Assembly: GCF_026343125.1 (NCBI RefSeq) | Contig: NZ_JAPEMB010000001.1 | Location: forward strand, 2,914,001-2,978,000 | DNA: 64,000 nt | Reading direction: 5' to 3' | DNA from: Streptomyces sp. NBC_00094 | Lineage (GTDB): Bacteria; Actinomycetota; Actinomycetes; Streptomycetales; Streptomycetaceae | Shown: one piece after another, positions 53,322 to 63,133 of the stretch | How the letters are laid out: every line of letters starts with the position of its first letter | Position numbering within the stretch: position 1 is the first letter of the stretch | The notes under the pieces: model-generated | The model's database searches: none | The model's input: the letters and a program-made list of their open reading frames with translations, nothing else | Told to the model about the DNA's origin: nothing | Position numbers and translations under genes: made by a program

Positions 53322-53951
53322 ATGACGACCTGGCTGCGCGACGAGACCCCGCACGACATCTTCCGGTTCCTGCGGGAGGGTGACGAGGGGCGGCACCAGA
53401 CCGCCCACGTGACCGCTGACGGGGCCGCCTGGCTCGCCACCGCCGCCGGGGGCCGCCCGGGGGCCGCCCTCACGCGCTGGGAGGCCGCCCCGGCCTCGCC
53501 GGCGGCGCTCCCGTGCGGGACGGTCTTCGACGTCGTCAACGTGGACCCGGTCTTCGGGCGCCGGATGCTGGACCGGCTGTGGGAGGAGGGTCCGGGCTCC
53601 GGTCCCGTCGCCGTCCACCGGGGCCGGATGATGCTGTTCGCCGCGCCCGGGACGGCCCAGCGGTTACCGGCCCTGCTCGACTGGGAGGAGTGGGGCGAGG
53701 CCGTCCCCCGGCCGCTCTGTCACGGGGTCGGGGACGCGGTGACCGTGCCGCCGCTCACCCCGGCCGACTCCGCCGGGCCCCGCTGGCTGGTGGCCCCCGA
53801 CACGCGGCACCCCTGGCTGCCCGGCCCCGAGGTCATGCTCTGGGCCTGCGTCCGGGCCGTCCGGGCGGCCTCCACGGCCGACGTGCGGGTATCGATTTTT
53901 CCTCCCGCCGATCCGGGTGCTAATGTCTACGACGTCAGCAGGCGCCGCTAG
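53322..53951 (+). CDS. Prim-pol-like small protein overlapping a tRNA gene
   Basis: A 209-residue protein resembling the bifunctional primase/polymerase N-terminal domain proteins of Streptomyces (WLATAAGGRPGAALTRWEAAP ... GTVFDVVNVDPVFGRRMLDRL ... PWLPGPEVMLWACVRAV). The catalytic Asp pattern is partly seen (DVVNVD), so activity is uncertain. Codon 115 (53664-53666) is TTA, implying bldA dependence. The stop TAG is formed by tRNA-Lys positions 8-10, so the last 10 bases overlap the tRNA gene. Confidence 0.65.
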   Translation: MTTWLRDETPHDIFRFLREGDEGRHQTAHVTADGAAWLATAAGGRPGAALTRWEAAPASPAALPCGTVFDVVNVDPVFGRRMLDRLWEEGPGSGPVAVHRGRMMLFAAPGTAQRLPALLDWEEWGEAVPRPLCHGVGDAVTVPPLTPADSAGPRWLVAPDTRHPWLPGPEVMLWACVRAVRAASTADVRVSIFPPADPGANVYDVSRRR

Positions 53952-54015
53952 CTCAGTTGGTTAGAGCAGCTGACTCTTAATCAGCGGGTCCGGGGTTCGA
54001 GTCCCTGGCGGCGCA
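53942..54015 (+). tRNA. tRNA-Lys (CTT), copy 1
   Basis: Full cloverleaf: acceptor GCGCCGC/GCGGCGC, anticodon stem GCTGA/TCAGC with loop CTCTTAA (anticodon CTT at 53976-53978), T-arm GGGGTTCGAGTCCC, discriminator A. CCA is not encoded. Identical to the copy at 62346-62419. Confidence 0.97.
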
Positions 54016-54021
54016 CAGACG

Positions 54022-54055
54022 GAAGAAGCCCCTCGCGGAAGCGGGGGGCTTCTTC
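54022..54055. terminator. Terminator after tRNA-Lys copy 1
   Basis: GAAGAAGCCCCTCGC, loop GGAA, and GCGGGGGGCTTCTTC form a 15-bp stem with one mismatch, starting 6 bases after the tRNA. It also faces the convergent protease gene. Confidence 0.9.
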
Positions 54056-54085
54056 GTGTCCGGGGCCGAGAGGCCGTTCCCGGCG

Positions 54086-55333
54086 TCAGTCGACGACGGG
54101 CGGGCTGATCTTCACCGTCCAGCCGCCCGTCTCGGTGCGGTCCGCGACCTCGACCCGTACGCCCGTCCCGGGAACGGTGAAGGTCTCGCCCTCCCCCAGT
54201 GGCGCGTCCGCGAGCGGCGGGTAGACGGAGCGGTCCTCGCACGCCTGGGTGTCCGGGTGGGCGTCGACGACCTGGACCGGGCCGTCGCCCGAGGCCGCGC
54301 CGTTGCGCACCCGGTAGAGGAGCACGCCCTGGGTGCAGGTCTCGGCGTCGTTGCCGGTCGCACCCCGGGCCTCGATCGCCAGGACGCTGTCCGGGCCGGT
54401 CCTGACGACGGCCAGCCGCGTGCCGAGAGCACCGCTCTCCGTCGGCGGTGCGTCGGTCGGCTCCAGGCTGACCAGCTGAGCGGGGCCCTGGACGCAGGTC
54501 ACCTGGGCACGGGAGAGCCAGCCGAGCTTCCACTTGTGCCAGCCGAAGAGGTCCGGCGCGAGCCCGAACTGACTGCCCATGACGTCCCAGTCACCCACAT
54601 GGGTGTCCCAGTCGCCCTTGCCGTCGGCGGGGCGGTGGTAGAGGTCGGGCAGGTCGAAGACGTGGCCGGTCTCGTGGGCGAGGACGTTGCGGTCGGGCGG
54701 GTGCCGCTCGAAGACGGTGACGACCCGCTTGATCTCGGTGCCGTCGGCCTCCAGCGGGTGTTCGAGGTTGACCACCTTGGTCGCGTCGGAGTCCACGCCG
54801 GGCGCGTCCGGGTCGGCGACCAGATAGACGATGTCGTACAGCGAGAAGTCGACCCTCGCGTCGACGGCGGCGATCGCGTCGCGCAGGTAGGCCGCGCGCT
54901 TCCCGGAGTCCCAGTCCCGCTGTATGTCGTACGCGCCCGACTCCCGCGGCATCGGGGTCCAGTCGGACCGGGCGTGCGGGCGCAGCTCGAAGCGCCCGTA
55001 GGAGGCCCGGTCGAAGTACTCACTGGTGGCCGGGAAGTGGTCGGCGGCGAGTTCGGCGGGGGTGGTGAGCGGTTCGGAGTCCGGGAAGGACAGGAAGATC
55101 ATGACCGCGTCGAGGGCGCGGGTGGGGCGCGGGTAGGAGCCGTTCCAGGCGTCGAGGCCGAGCGAGTGATGGGCTCCGGTACGGGGCAGGGTGCAGGGAC
55201 TCGCCGAGGGCGCGCCGACGGCGGGGCCCGCGACGAGCCCGGTGGCGGCGAGCGCCGCGAACGCGGTGAAGGCCGCCGCGCCGGTGCGCAGGCGTGGGCG
55301 TTCCACTCCCCCGGGTGGCTGCTGACCCCTCAC
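54086..55333 (-). CDS. Secreted M6-family zinc metalloprotease
   Basis: A 415-residue M6 (immune-inhibitor-A-like) protease. Signal peptide (TGAAAFTAFAALAATGLVAG), a propeptide-like stretch, and the catalytic region with the zinc motif HETGHVFDLPDLYH (HExxHxxxxxD/H type) and WDVMGSQFGL, the Met-turn-like segment. A C-terminal beta domain follows (GTGVRVEVADRTETGGWTVKI). GTG 55333 is chosen because GGAGGT lies 6 bases upstream and the signal peptide then starts at the N-terminus; longer frames reach 55450. It degrades extracellular protein. Confidence 0.88.
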   Translation of the reverse strand: MRGQQPPGGVERPRLRTGAAAFTAFAALAATGLVAGPAVGAPSASPCTLPRTGAHHSLGLDAWNGSYPRPTRALDAVMIFLSFPDSEPLTTPAELAADHFPATSEYFDRASYGRFELRPHARSDWTPMPRESGAYDIQRDWDSGKRAAYLRDAIAAVDARVDFSLYDIVYLVADPDAPGVDSDATKVVNLEHPLEADGTEIKRVVTVFERHPPDRNVLAHETGHVFDLPDLYHRPADGKGDWDTHVGDWDVMGSQFGLAPDLFGWHKWKLGWLSRAQVTCVQGPAQLVSLEPTDAPPTESGALGTRLAVVRTGPDSVLAIEARGATGNDAETCTQGVLLYRVRNGAASGDGPVQVVDAHPDTQACEDRSVYPPLADAPLGEGETFTVPGTGVRVEVADRTETGGWTVKISPPVVD

Positions 55334-55474
55334 GTGGACCTCCGGATCGCTAGAGCGGGACACCACACCCACCTTGTGACGATTTGCGGCGTTTCGCATG
55401 TTTCCACTGCCCCGGTCGGGTGAGGGAGCGCCATGGGGTCGACGCGACACGAGCGGGCATCAGCTCACGGAAAG

Positions 55475-55487
55475 TCACATTCGGTCA
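55475..55487. promoter_or_regulatory. BldD-like box upstream of cdgA
   Basis: TCACATTCGGTCA fits the BldD pattern TNAC-N5-GTNA exactly. It lies 202 bases before the cdgA start, in the 355-base gap (55334-55688) that otherwise shows no gene. BldD-(c-di-GMP) represses cdgA in S. coelicolor. Confidence 0.65.
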
Positions 55488-55688
55488 GGTCATCACCGAC
55501 CCGTGTCAGACCCGCGCAGAAACGATCGGGCGGAGGGTCGCGGTGGGGAGCCTCACAGGGCCCGGAGCCGTCCACGGGCGCCTCGGAGCTGGAACGGGCG
55601 CCCGGCCTGGCTCTATGATCGGCTCACTTTCCCTGGCCGACCATCCCGACCACATGTGAACGGCCCGACTGCACTACGGGAGCGAGCG

Positions 55689-57788
55689 GTGAGCGGAACC
55701 CCCGAAGGACCGGTGCATCCAGAGCCGCCGGAGACACCCCCGAACGACCCTGCAGTCACGGAGCGTCACGCCGAGCCCTACGCCCTGCACCCCGCCGGCC
55801 TCCACACCGGCCGCGCAGGCGGGCCCGACCCCGGCCCCGGCCCCGCAGGCGGCCCCGACCTCGGACCAGGACCGGGCCTCGGTCTCGGCCTCCACCTCGG
55901 ACCAGGACCCGCACCTGGCCCCGCACCCGGCCTCGCCCCCGACCGCCGGGCAGCCGAACTCCGCGACTACCAGGCCGCCTTCGGGGCCGCCCAGCTCGCG
56001 ATGGCCGTCGTCGACCAGGACGGCGTCGTCGTCACGGCCAACGACTCCTTCGGTGCCCTCCTCGGGACCGAGGCGGGGGCGCTCCGCGAGCAGGCCGCCG
56101 CCGACCTCGTCGACCTCGCCTCCGACGGCCGCACCTGGCACGCGTACCGCGAGGTGCTCCGCGGCCGCCGCTCCCGCTTCCGCTGCACCCGCCGCCTCAA
56201 GCACCCCGATGGGCGCTCCCTCTGGGCCGAGGTCACCGTCTCCCCCGTACCGGACAGCCGACGCGTCCTGCTGTCGATCGCGGACGTCAGCGACCGACGG
56301 GAACTCCAGGCGCGGCTGCGCCACCTCCAGATGCACGACCCCGTGACCCGACTGCCCAACCGGGCCCTGTTCTTCGAGCGGCTCTCGGCGGCCCTGGAAG
56401 CCGCGGCCCAGGACGCCGGGAACGCCGGCGCTCCCGGTGACTCCGGCGGCTCCGGCGGCTCCGGCGCGGAGGGTGAGCCGGTCGGTTCTTCGCACGAGTC
56501 ACACCAGTCGCATGAGTCACATGAGTCGTACGGGTATGGCAGAACAGGGCGGATCGGCCTCTGCTACCTCGATCTCGACGGTTTCAAGGCCGTCAACGAC
56601 ACCCTCGGCCACCGCATCGGCGACCGGCTCCTCGCCGCCGTCGCCGCCCGGTTGACCGAGTGCGCCGACCGCGACGGCTACACCCGCAGCGGCGGCCACC
56701 TCGTGGCGCGGCTCGGCGGTGACGAGTTCGCGATCCTGATCGAGGACTCCACCGGTACGGAACAACTGGCCGACCTGGCGCGCTCGGTGCTGTGCGCGCT
56801 CCAGCAGCCCTTCGACCTGGCGAGCCAGCGACTCTCGGTCTCCGCCTCGATCGGCGTCGTCGAGCGCACCGCGCGCGGAACGACGGCGACCGCCCTGATG
56901 CAGGCCGCGGACACCACGCTGTACTGGGCCAAGGCCGACGGCAAGGCCCGCTGGACCCTCTTCGACCCGGAGCGCAACGCGCACCGGATGACCCGGCAGG
57001 CGCTCTCCTCCACACTGCGCCCGGCCGTGGAACGCGGTGAGTTCGGCCTGGAGTACCAGCCGCTCGTCGACCTGACGGACGGTGCGGTGCGCGGGGTGGA
57101 GGCGCTGGTGCGCTGGAACCACCCGCAGTTCGGATCGCTCCCGCCGAATCGGTTCATCGGCATCGCCGAGGAGGACGGCTCGATCGTCGAGCTCGGGCGG
57201 TGGGTGCTGCGGACGTCCTGCCGGCAGGCCCGGCAGTGGCAGAAGGACCATCCGCGCGAGCGCCCGATCTTCGTCAGCGTCAACGTGGCGGTCCGTCAGG
57301 TCTGGGACTCCGACCTGGTCGCGGACGTGGCCGGGATCCTTGCCGAGACCGGGCTCGCCCCGCACCTGCTCCAGCTGGAACTGACCGAGTCCGCCGTGAT
57401 GGGCTCGGCCGGGCGGCCGCTCCAGGCGCTCCAGGCGCTCAGCGACATGGGGGTGCGGATCGCGATCGACGACTTCGGCACCGGCTACTCGAACCTGGCC
57501 TATCTGAGCCGGCTCCCGGTCTCGGTGCTCAAGCTGGACGGCTCCTTCGTCCGCGGCTTCCAGGACGAGGAGCACCCCAACCCGGCGGACGAGCTGATCG
57601 TCGAGGCGCTCGTCCAGCTCGCGCACCGGCTCGGGCTCACGGTGACCGCCGAGTGCGTCGAGACCGCGGGGCAGGCCGCCCGGCTGCGCCGGATCGGCTG
57701 CGACACGGGGCAGGGCTGGCTGTACTCGCGGGCGGTGGCCCCGGACCGGATCGCCGAGCTGATCGGCGTGGAGCCGCTGCGGGTCTGA
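55689..57788 (+). CDS. cdgA: CdgA-type PAS-GGDEF-EAL c-di-GMP enzyme
   Basis: A 699-residue cytoplasmic protein. A Gly/Pro-rich disordered leader (to about 85), PAS domain (about 95-205; AMAVVDQDGVVVTANDSF), GGDEF domain with an intact RLGGDEFAIL active site at about 343, and EAL domain with EALVRW at about 471, LQLELTESAVMG and DDFGTGYSNLAYL. Both catalytic cores look complete, so it may make and break c-di-GMP. A His/Ser/Glu repeat insert (SHESHQSHESHES, about 267-285) lies just before the first GGDEF beta-strand. GTG 55689 has GGGAG upstream. A BldD-like box precedes it. Confidence 0.9.
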   Translation: MSGTPEGPVHPEPPETPPNDPAVTERHAEPYALHPAGLHTGRAGGPDPGPGPAGGPDLGPGPGLGLGLHLGPGPAPGPAPGLAPDRRAAELRDYQAAFGAAQLAMAVVDQDGVVVTANDSFGALLGTEAGALREQAAADLVDLASDGRTWHAYREVLRGRRSRFRCTRRLKHPDGRSLWAEVTVSPVPDSRRVLLSIADVSDRRELQARLRHLQMHDPVTRLPNRALFFERLSAALEAAAQDAGNAGAPGDSGGSGGSGAEGEPVGSSHESHQSHESHESYGYGRTGRIGLCYLDLDGFKAVNDTLGHRIGDRLLAAVAARLTECADRDGYTRSGGHLVARLGGDEFAILIEDSTGTEQLADLARSVLCALQQPFDLASQRLSVSASIGVVERTARGTTATALMQAADTTLYWAKADGKARWTLFDPERNAHRMTRQALSSTLRPAVERGEFGLEYQPLVDLTDGAVRGVEALVRWNHPQFGSLPPNRFIGIAEEDGSIVELGRWVLRTSCRQARQWQKDHPRERPIFVSVNVAVRQVWDSDLVADVAGILAETGLAPHLLQLELTESAVMGSAGRPLQALQALSDMGVRIAIDDFGTGYSNLAYLSRLPVSVLKLDGSFVRGFQDEEHPNPADELIVEALVQLAHRLGLTVTAECVETAGQAARLRRIGCDTGQGWLYSRAVAPDRIAELIGVEPLRV

Positions 57789-57931
57789 GACGGTCCCGCG
57801 GGTCCGAGACGGTCCGCGGGTCCGAGACGGTCCCGCCCGGGTGCGGGCATGGGACTGCCCCCGGCCGGAGGGACATTCCGGGCGGGGGCAGTGGTTCATG
57901 AGGTGGTGCGGGAGATCAGCGGGTCAGGGCC

Positions 57932-59644
<1,713 letters not shown>

Positions 59645-59700
59645 GTGCGGCCTCCGAAGGGGGGGGAGAACTGGGTGGTGCCGTACAGGAGCTGAGGAAG

Positions 59701-59760
59701 TGATAACCGGCGCATGAACAGCACGTCAATGGTCTGAACCAGATTGAGGACTAGACCAAT
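59701..59760 (-). promoter_or_regulatory. Chitinase promoter with two DasR-like direct repeats
   Basis: On the minus strand TTGACG (59729-59724) and TTATCA (59706-59701) are 17 bp apart, placing initiation near 59695. Two dre-like copies overlap or precede the -35: AATGGTCTGAACCAGA (59728-59743; 12 of 16 to consensus) and TGAGGACTAGACCAAT (59745-59760; 11 of 16). Direct repeats of this type are known at Streptomyces chitinase promoters. Confidence 0.75.
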
Positions 59761-59904
59761 TCGCACGAGAAAGCCCTTGTCAGGGAGGTGCAGCACAAAG
59801 CGGAACCGCCCGCCACCATGTGTGACGAGCGGTTTAAGGTTCACTTATGGGTGCCGTGGAGGTGGTTCGGGGCTGAACCAACCGGCCACGGGAACGCGGG
59901 ATTT

Positions 59905-61050
59905 TTACCCGGCCGTCTCCGGCTCGGAACCCTGCCCGGGGAGCTCGGGGAGCTCCGGAAGCTCGTACGCGTCGGCGATCAGCTCGTAGCTCCGCAACCG
60001 GGCCTCCCCGCCGTGCCCGTTGGCCGTGATCATCAGCTCGTCCGCGCCCGTGCGCTTCCTGAGGTCGTCCAGGCCCGTGCGGACCTCGTCCGGGGTGCCG
60101 TACACGACGTTCGCCAGCCAGCCCTCCACGAACTCCCGCTCGGCGGGGCTGAAACCGTACGCCTCCGCCTCCTCCGGCGTCGGCACCAGACCCGGCCGGC
60201 CGGTGCGCAGCCGCAGCATCGCGAGGGCTCCGGCGAGGACCTGACGGCGGGCCTGCGGCGCCTCGTCGGCGGCGAGCGCCGAGACGCCGATCATCGCGTA
60301 CGGGGCGTCGAGGATCCCCGAGGGCCGGAAGGAGTCACGGTAGAGGTCGAGCGCCGGGATCGTGTTCCGGGCGGAGAAGTGGTGCGCGAAGGCGAAGGGC
60401 AGCCCGAGCAGGCCGGCGAGGCGGGCGCTGAAGCCGGAGGAGCCGAGCAGCCAGACGGGCGGCCGGCCCTTGGGGCCCTGCACGGGTCCGGGCACGGCGT
60501 GGATCCGGGCGTACGGGTGCCCGTCCGGGAAGTCGTCGTCCAGGAAGCGGGTCAGCTCGGCGAGCTGCTCGGGAAAGTCTTCCCCAAGCTCTCGGCTTCG
60601 CTCGAGCAGGGGAGACCCCAATGCGCCCTCGTTCAGGGTGTCGGTGCGCCGCAGGGCGGCCGCCGTGGCGCCGTCGGTGCCGGGCGCGCGGCCGAGTCCG
60701 AGGTCGATCCGGCCGGGGGCGAAGGCCTCCAGGGTGCCGAACTGCTCGGCGATGACGAGCGGGGCGTGGTTGGGCAGCATGACCCCGCCCGAGCCGAGCC
60801 GGATGCGGCGGGTGTGGGCGGCGAGGTGGGCGAGGATCACCGCCGGGGAGGAGGAGGCGACCCCGGGCATCGAGTGGTGCTCGGCCACCCAGTGGCGGTG
60901 GAAGCCGCGCCGCTCGGCGAGCCGGCTCAGCTCGACGCTGGTGGCCAGCGCCTGGGTCGCGGTCCGCCCGCTGCCGACGGTCACCAGGTCCAGCACGGAC
61001 AGCGGTACGGGCGCGGTCCCCCGCGCCTCTCCTCGAATTGCGTCGGTCAC
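59905..61050 (-). CDS. LLM-class flavin-dependent oxidoreductase
   Basis: A 381-residue luciferase-like monooxygenase-family protein of the MsnO8 type. Visible: PLSVLDLVTVGSGRTATQAL at the N-terminus, RHWVAEHHSMPGVASSSPAV, RIRLGSGGVMLPNHAPL, and IDLGLGRAPGTD. It binds FMN or F420; the substrate is unknown. GTG 61050 is chosen for GAGGAGGG 8 bases upstream. An in-frame insertion of about 13 residues (SPLLERSRELGED) comes from a hairpin repeat at 60579-60619, where related proteins have none as far as I recall. Confidence 0.87.
   Translation of the reverse strand: MTDAIRGEARGTAPVPLSVLDLVTVGSGRTATQALATSVELSRLAERRGFHRHWVAEHHSMPGVASSSPAVILAHLAAHTRRIRLGSGGVMLPNHAPLVIAEQFGTLEAFAPGRIDLGLGRAPGTDGATAAALRRTDTLNEGALGSPLLERSRELGEDFPEQLAELTRFLDDDFPDGHPYARIHAVPGPVQGPKGRPPVWLLGSSGFSARLAGLLGLPFAFAHHFSARNTIPALDLYRDSFRPSGILDAPYAMIGVSALAADEAPQARRQVLAGALAMLRLRTGRPGLVPTPEEAEAYGFSPAEREFVEGWLANVVYGTPDEVRTGLDDLRKRTGADELMITANGHGGEARLRSYELIADAYELPELPELPGQGSEPETAG
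60579..60619. repeat. Hairpin repeat inserted in the LLM oxidoreductase gene
   Basis: CTTCCCCAAGCTCTCGGCTT followed by CGCTCGAGCAGGGGAGACCCC can fold (TCCCC/GGGGA, GCTC/GAGC arms). Its complement nearly matches the element at 48582-48618, so both are copies of a dispersed repeat lying inside coding sequence. Confidence 0.65.
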
Positions 61051-61310
61051 CGTCGGGACCCTCCTCGGCGCACCCGCGGACGGGTGCGTGTTGCGGACAC
61101 TGCGGACTGCTGCGGGCGCCCTCGCGGCTTCCGCAGGGCACATCAGGACGACAACTGGAGGGTGTCTCCGTTTATTCCGTCCGTTCTCGGCCACCCAGGA
61201 GGCCGGGGGCGGGTCCGCTTCCCCGTAAAAAATCTCCCGGCCCTCACCACCCGAACGCGCGCACGAACGAGGCCCCGCACGGCCCTGACCTGAGGATCTA
61301 TGAAGGAGTC

Positions 61311-61394
61311 ATGACAGGGGCATATGCCAGGGTGGCGCGCCGCAGCGTACGGCCGGGGTCCTCCGCATCATTCTCGCCAACAGCCGCCCCTTAA
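61311..61394 (+). CDS. Possible 27-residue peptide upstream of an IclR gene
   Basis: A short frame MTGAYARVARRSVRPG ... with a strong AAGGAG ribosome site (61303-61308) and ATG 61311, ending at TAA 61392-61394. It lies in the 405-base gap before the IclR gene, whose remainder shows nothing else clear. It could be a leader peptide or chance. Confidence 0.3.
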   Translation: MTGAYARVARRSVRPGSSASFSPTAAP

Positions 61395-61455
61395 AGGGCC
61401 CTTGGCGGCTATCGTGGTACGAAAGCTTGCGGTCACAACCTGGTAGGGGGAAACC

Positions 61456-62214
61456 GTGGCGCTGAAGCCCGAGCCCACCGCGCCGTTCCACTCGGTGCAA
61501 TACGCCCTGCGCGTCCTCGAGACGGTGTCACGGCACGGGGGCGGAGTGACGGACGTCCAGATCGCCCGCGAGACCGGCCTGCCCGTCGCGCACCTCTCGT
61601 CCCTGCTCCTCATGCTCCGCCGTGAGGGGTACGTGGAGCAGGTCGCCGACGGCGCGTACGTCATCGGGGACTCCCTGGTCCTCCTCGGTTCCGGCCTGAC
61701 CCGCCGCGAAGCGCTGGAGGCCAAGCTCCAGGAGACCCTGACCGAACTGCGCGACTCCGTCGGTGCCGCGGTCTACATCAGCCGGTACATCGACGGCGAG
61801 GTGAAGATCACCCAGTTCGCCGACGGGCCGCGCACGCCCAAGGTCAACGAGTGGGTGGACTTCCGCTCGGCGGCGCACGCGAGTGCGGTCGGCAAGTGCC
61901 TGCTCACCCAGCTCGACCAGAACGGGCGGCGGGACCACCTCGCCCGCCACAAGATCGCCCGGCTGACCTCCCGGACGATCACCAACGAGCGGATCCTCTT
62001 CTCGAAGCTCGACAGCCAGCCGGCGACCGTCCCCGTGCTCGACCTCCAGGAGTACGCGGTCGGCACGGTCTGCGCGGCCGTACCGCTGACGGCGGGCTCG
62101 GCCGTGGGCTGCCTCGCGCTCTCCCTGCCGATCGAGCACGCGCACCGACTGCGCGCGGCGGCCGACACGCTCAACCGGCGGGCCGCGCCGGTGGTGCTCT
62201 CGCTGGCGATCTGA
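61456..62214 (+). CDS. IclR-family transcriptional regulator
   Basis: A 252-residue IclR-type regulator. The N-terminal winged helix (about 12-75; SVQYALRVLETVSRHGG, VAHLSSLLLMLRREGYVEQ) precedes an effector-binding GAF-like domain with the family pattern HASAVGKCLLTQL and a VPLTAGSAVGCLALSLP segment. GTG 61456 has GGGGGAAACC upstream. It lies between the LLM oxidoreductase (divergent) and tRNA-Lys; its target is not evident. Confidence 0.88.
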   Translation: MALKPEPTAPFHSVQYALRVLETVSRHGGGVTDVQIARETGLPVAHLSSLLLMLRREGYVEQVADGAYVIGDSLVLLGSGLTRREALEAKLQETLTELRDSVGAAVYISRYIDGEVKITQFADGPRTPKVNEWVDFRSAAHASAVGKCLLTQLDQNGRRDHLARHKIARLTSRTITNERILFSKLDSQPATVPVLDLQEYAVGTVCAAVPLTAGSAVGCLALSLPIEHAHRLRAAADTLNRRAAPVVLSLAI

Positions 62215-62345
62215 GCGCGGATCGAGGGCGCATTCGGGGCGGTCCGCGGGCGGATTTCCCGGGGGTCGCGACCCCGCCGGGCGACGCCCCGGCGGGGCGG
62301 TCACGAGCACCCCGGAGGACCAGGTAGTATTTTCTCTGTCAGCAG

Positions 62346-62419
62346 GCGCCGCTAGCTCAGTTGGTTAGAGCAGCTGACTCTTAATCAGCGGGTCCGGGGT
62401 TCGAGTCCCTGGCGGCGCA
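62346..62419 (+). tRNA. tRNA-Lys (CTT), copy 2
   Basis: Identical across all 74 bases to the copy at 53942-54015, and the preceding GTCAGCAG and following CAGAC are also shared. Anticodon CTT. TAGTAT (about 62325) lies at a suitable distance for a -10 box. Confidence 0.97.
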
Positions 62420-62425
62420 CAGACA

Positions 62426-62459
62426 AGGAAAGCCCCTCGCTTCGGCGGGGGGCTTTCCT
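62426..62459. terminator. Terminator after tRNA-Lys copy 2
   Basis: AGGAAAGCCCCTCGC, loop TTCG, and GCGGGGGGCTTTCCT form a 15-bp stem with one mismatch. It parallels the hairpin after copy 1 and faces the convergent regulator gene. Confidence 0.9.
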
Positions 62460-62470
62460 GTCGTTCCCGC

Positions 62471-63133
62471 TCAGGCCCTGAGGTACGTGAGGACGGCGAG
62501 GACGCGCCGGTGGGTGTCCTCGGCCTGCGGCAGGCCGAGCTTGGCCAGGATGTTCCCGATGTGCTTGCCGACGGCGGCCTCGGTCACCACCAGACGGCGG
62601 GCGATCTCCCCGTTGGAGTGCCCCTCCGCGACCAGGCCGAGGACCTCGCGCTCGCGCGGGGTCAGCGCCTCCAGCGGGTCCCGGTGGCGGCGCAGCAGCT
62701 GCCGTACGACCTCGGGGTCGACGACCGTGCCGCCGTCCGCGACCTGGGTGAGGGCCTCGACGAACTCCTCGACCTGCCCCACCCGGTCCTTCAGGAGGTA
62801 GCCGACGCCGGTGCCGTCGCCCGAATCGAGCAGGTCGGCGGCGTAGCTGCGCTGCACGTACTGGCTGAGGACGAGGACCGGCAGGCCGGGCCGCTCGGCG
62901 CGGAGCGCGACGGCGGCGCGCAGCCCCTCGTCCTGGAAGCCGGGCGGCATCCGGACGTCGGTGACGACGATGTCCGGGTCGTGGGCGGCGACCGCCTCGC
63001 GCAGGCCGTCGGCGTCACCGACGGCGGCGACGACCTCGTGGCCGAACCGGGTCAGGAACCCGATCAGTCCCTCGCGGAGGAGGACGCTGTCCTCGGCGAG
63101 GACGACGCGGAGCCTTCTGGAATCGATCGGCAC
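62471..63133 (-). CDS. NarL/LuxR-family response regulator
   Basis: A 220-residue regulator. The receiver has phosphoacceptor Asp59 in DIVVTDVRMPPGF and Lys in GYLLKDRV. The LuxR helix-turn-helix lies at about 153-215 (LTPREREVLGLVAEGHSNGEIARRLVVTEAAVGKHI split over this range). The start is GTG 63133 with GGAG 6 bases upstream. It overlaps the 3' end of the kinase gene by 70 bases, so the pair is translationally coupled with the kinase first. Confidence 0.94.
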   Translation of the reverse strand: MPIDSRRLRVVLAEDSVLLREGLIGFLTRFGHEVVAAVGDADGLREAVAAHDPDIVVTDVRMPPGFQDEGLRAAVALRAERPGLPVLVLSQYVQRSYAADLLDSGDGTGVGYLLKDRVGQVEEFVEALTQVADGGTVVDPEVVRQLLRRHRDPLEALTPREREVLGLVAEGHSNGEIARRLVVTEAAVGKHIGNILAKLGLPQAEDTHRRVLAVLTYLRA

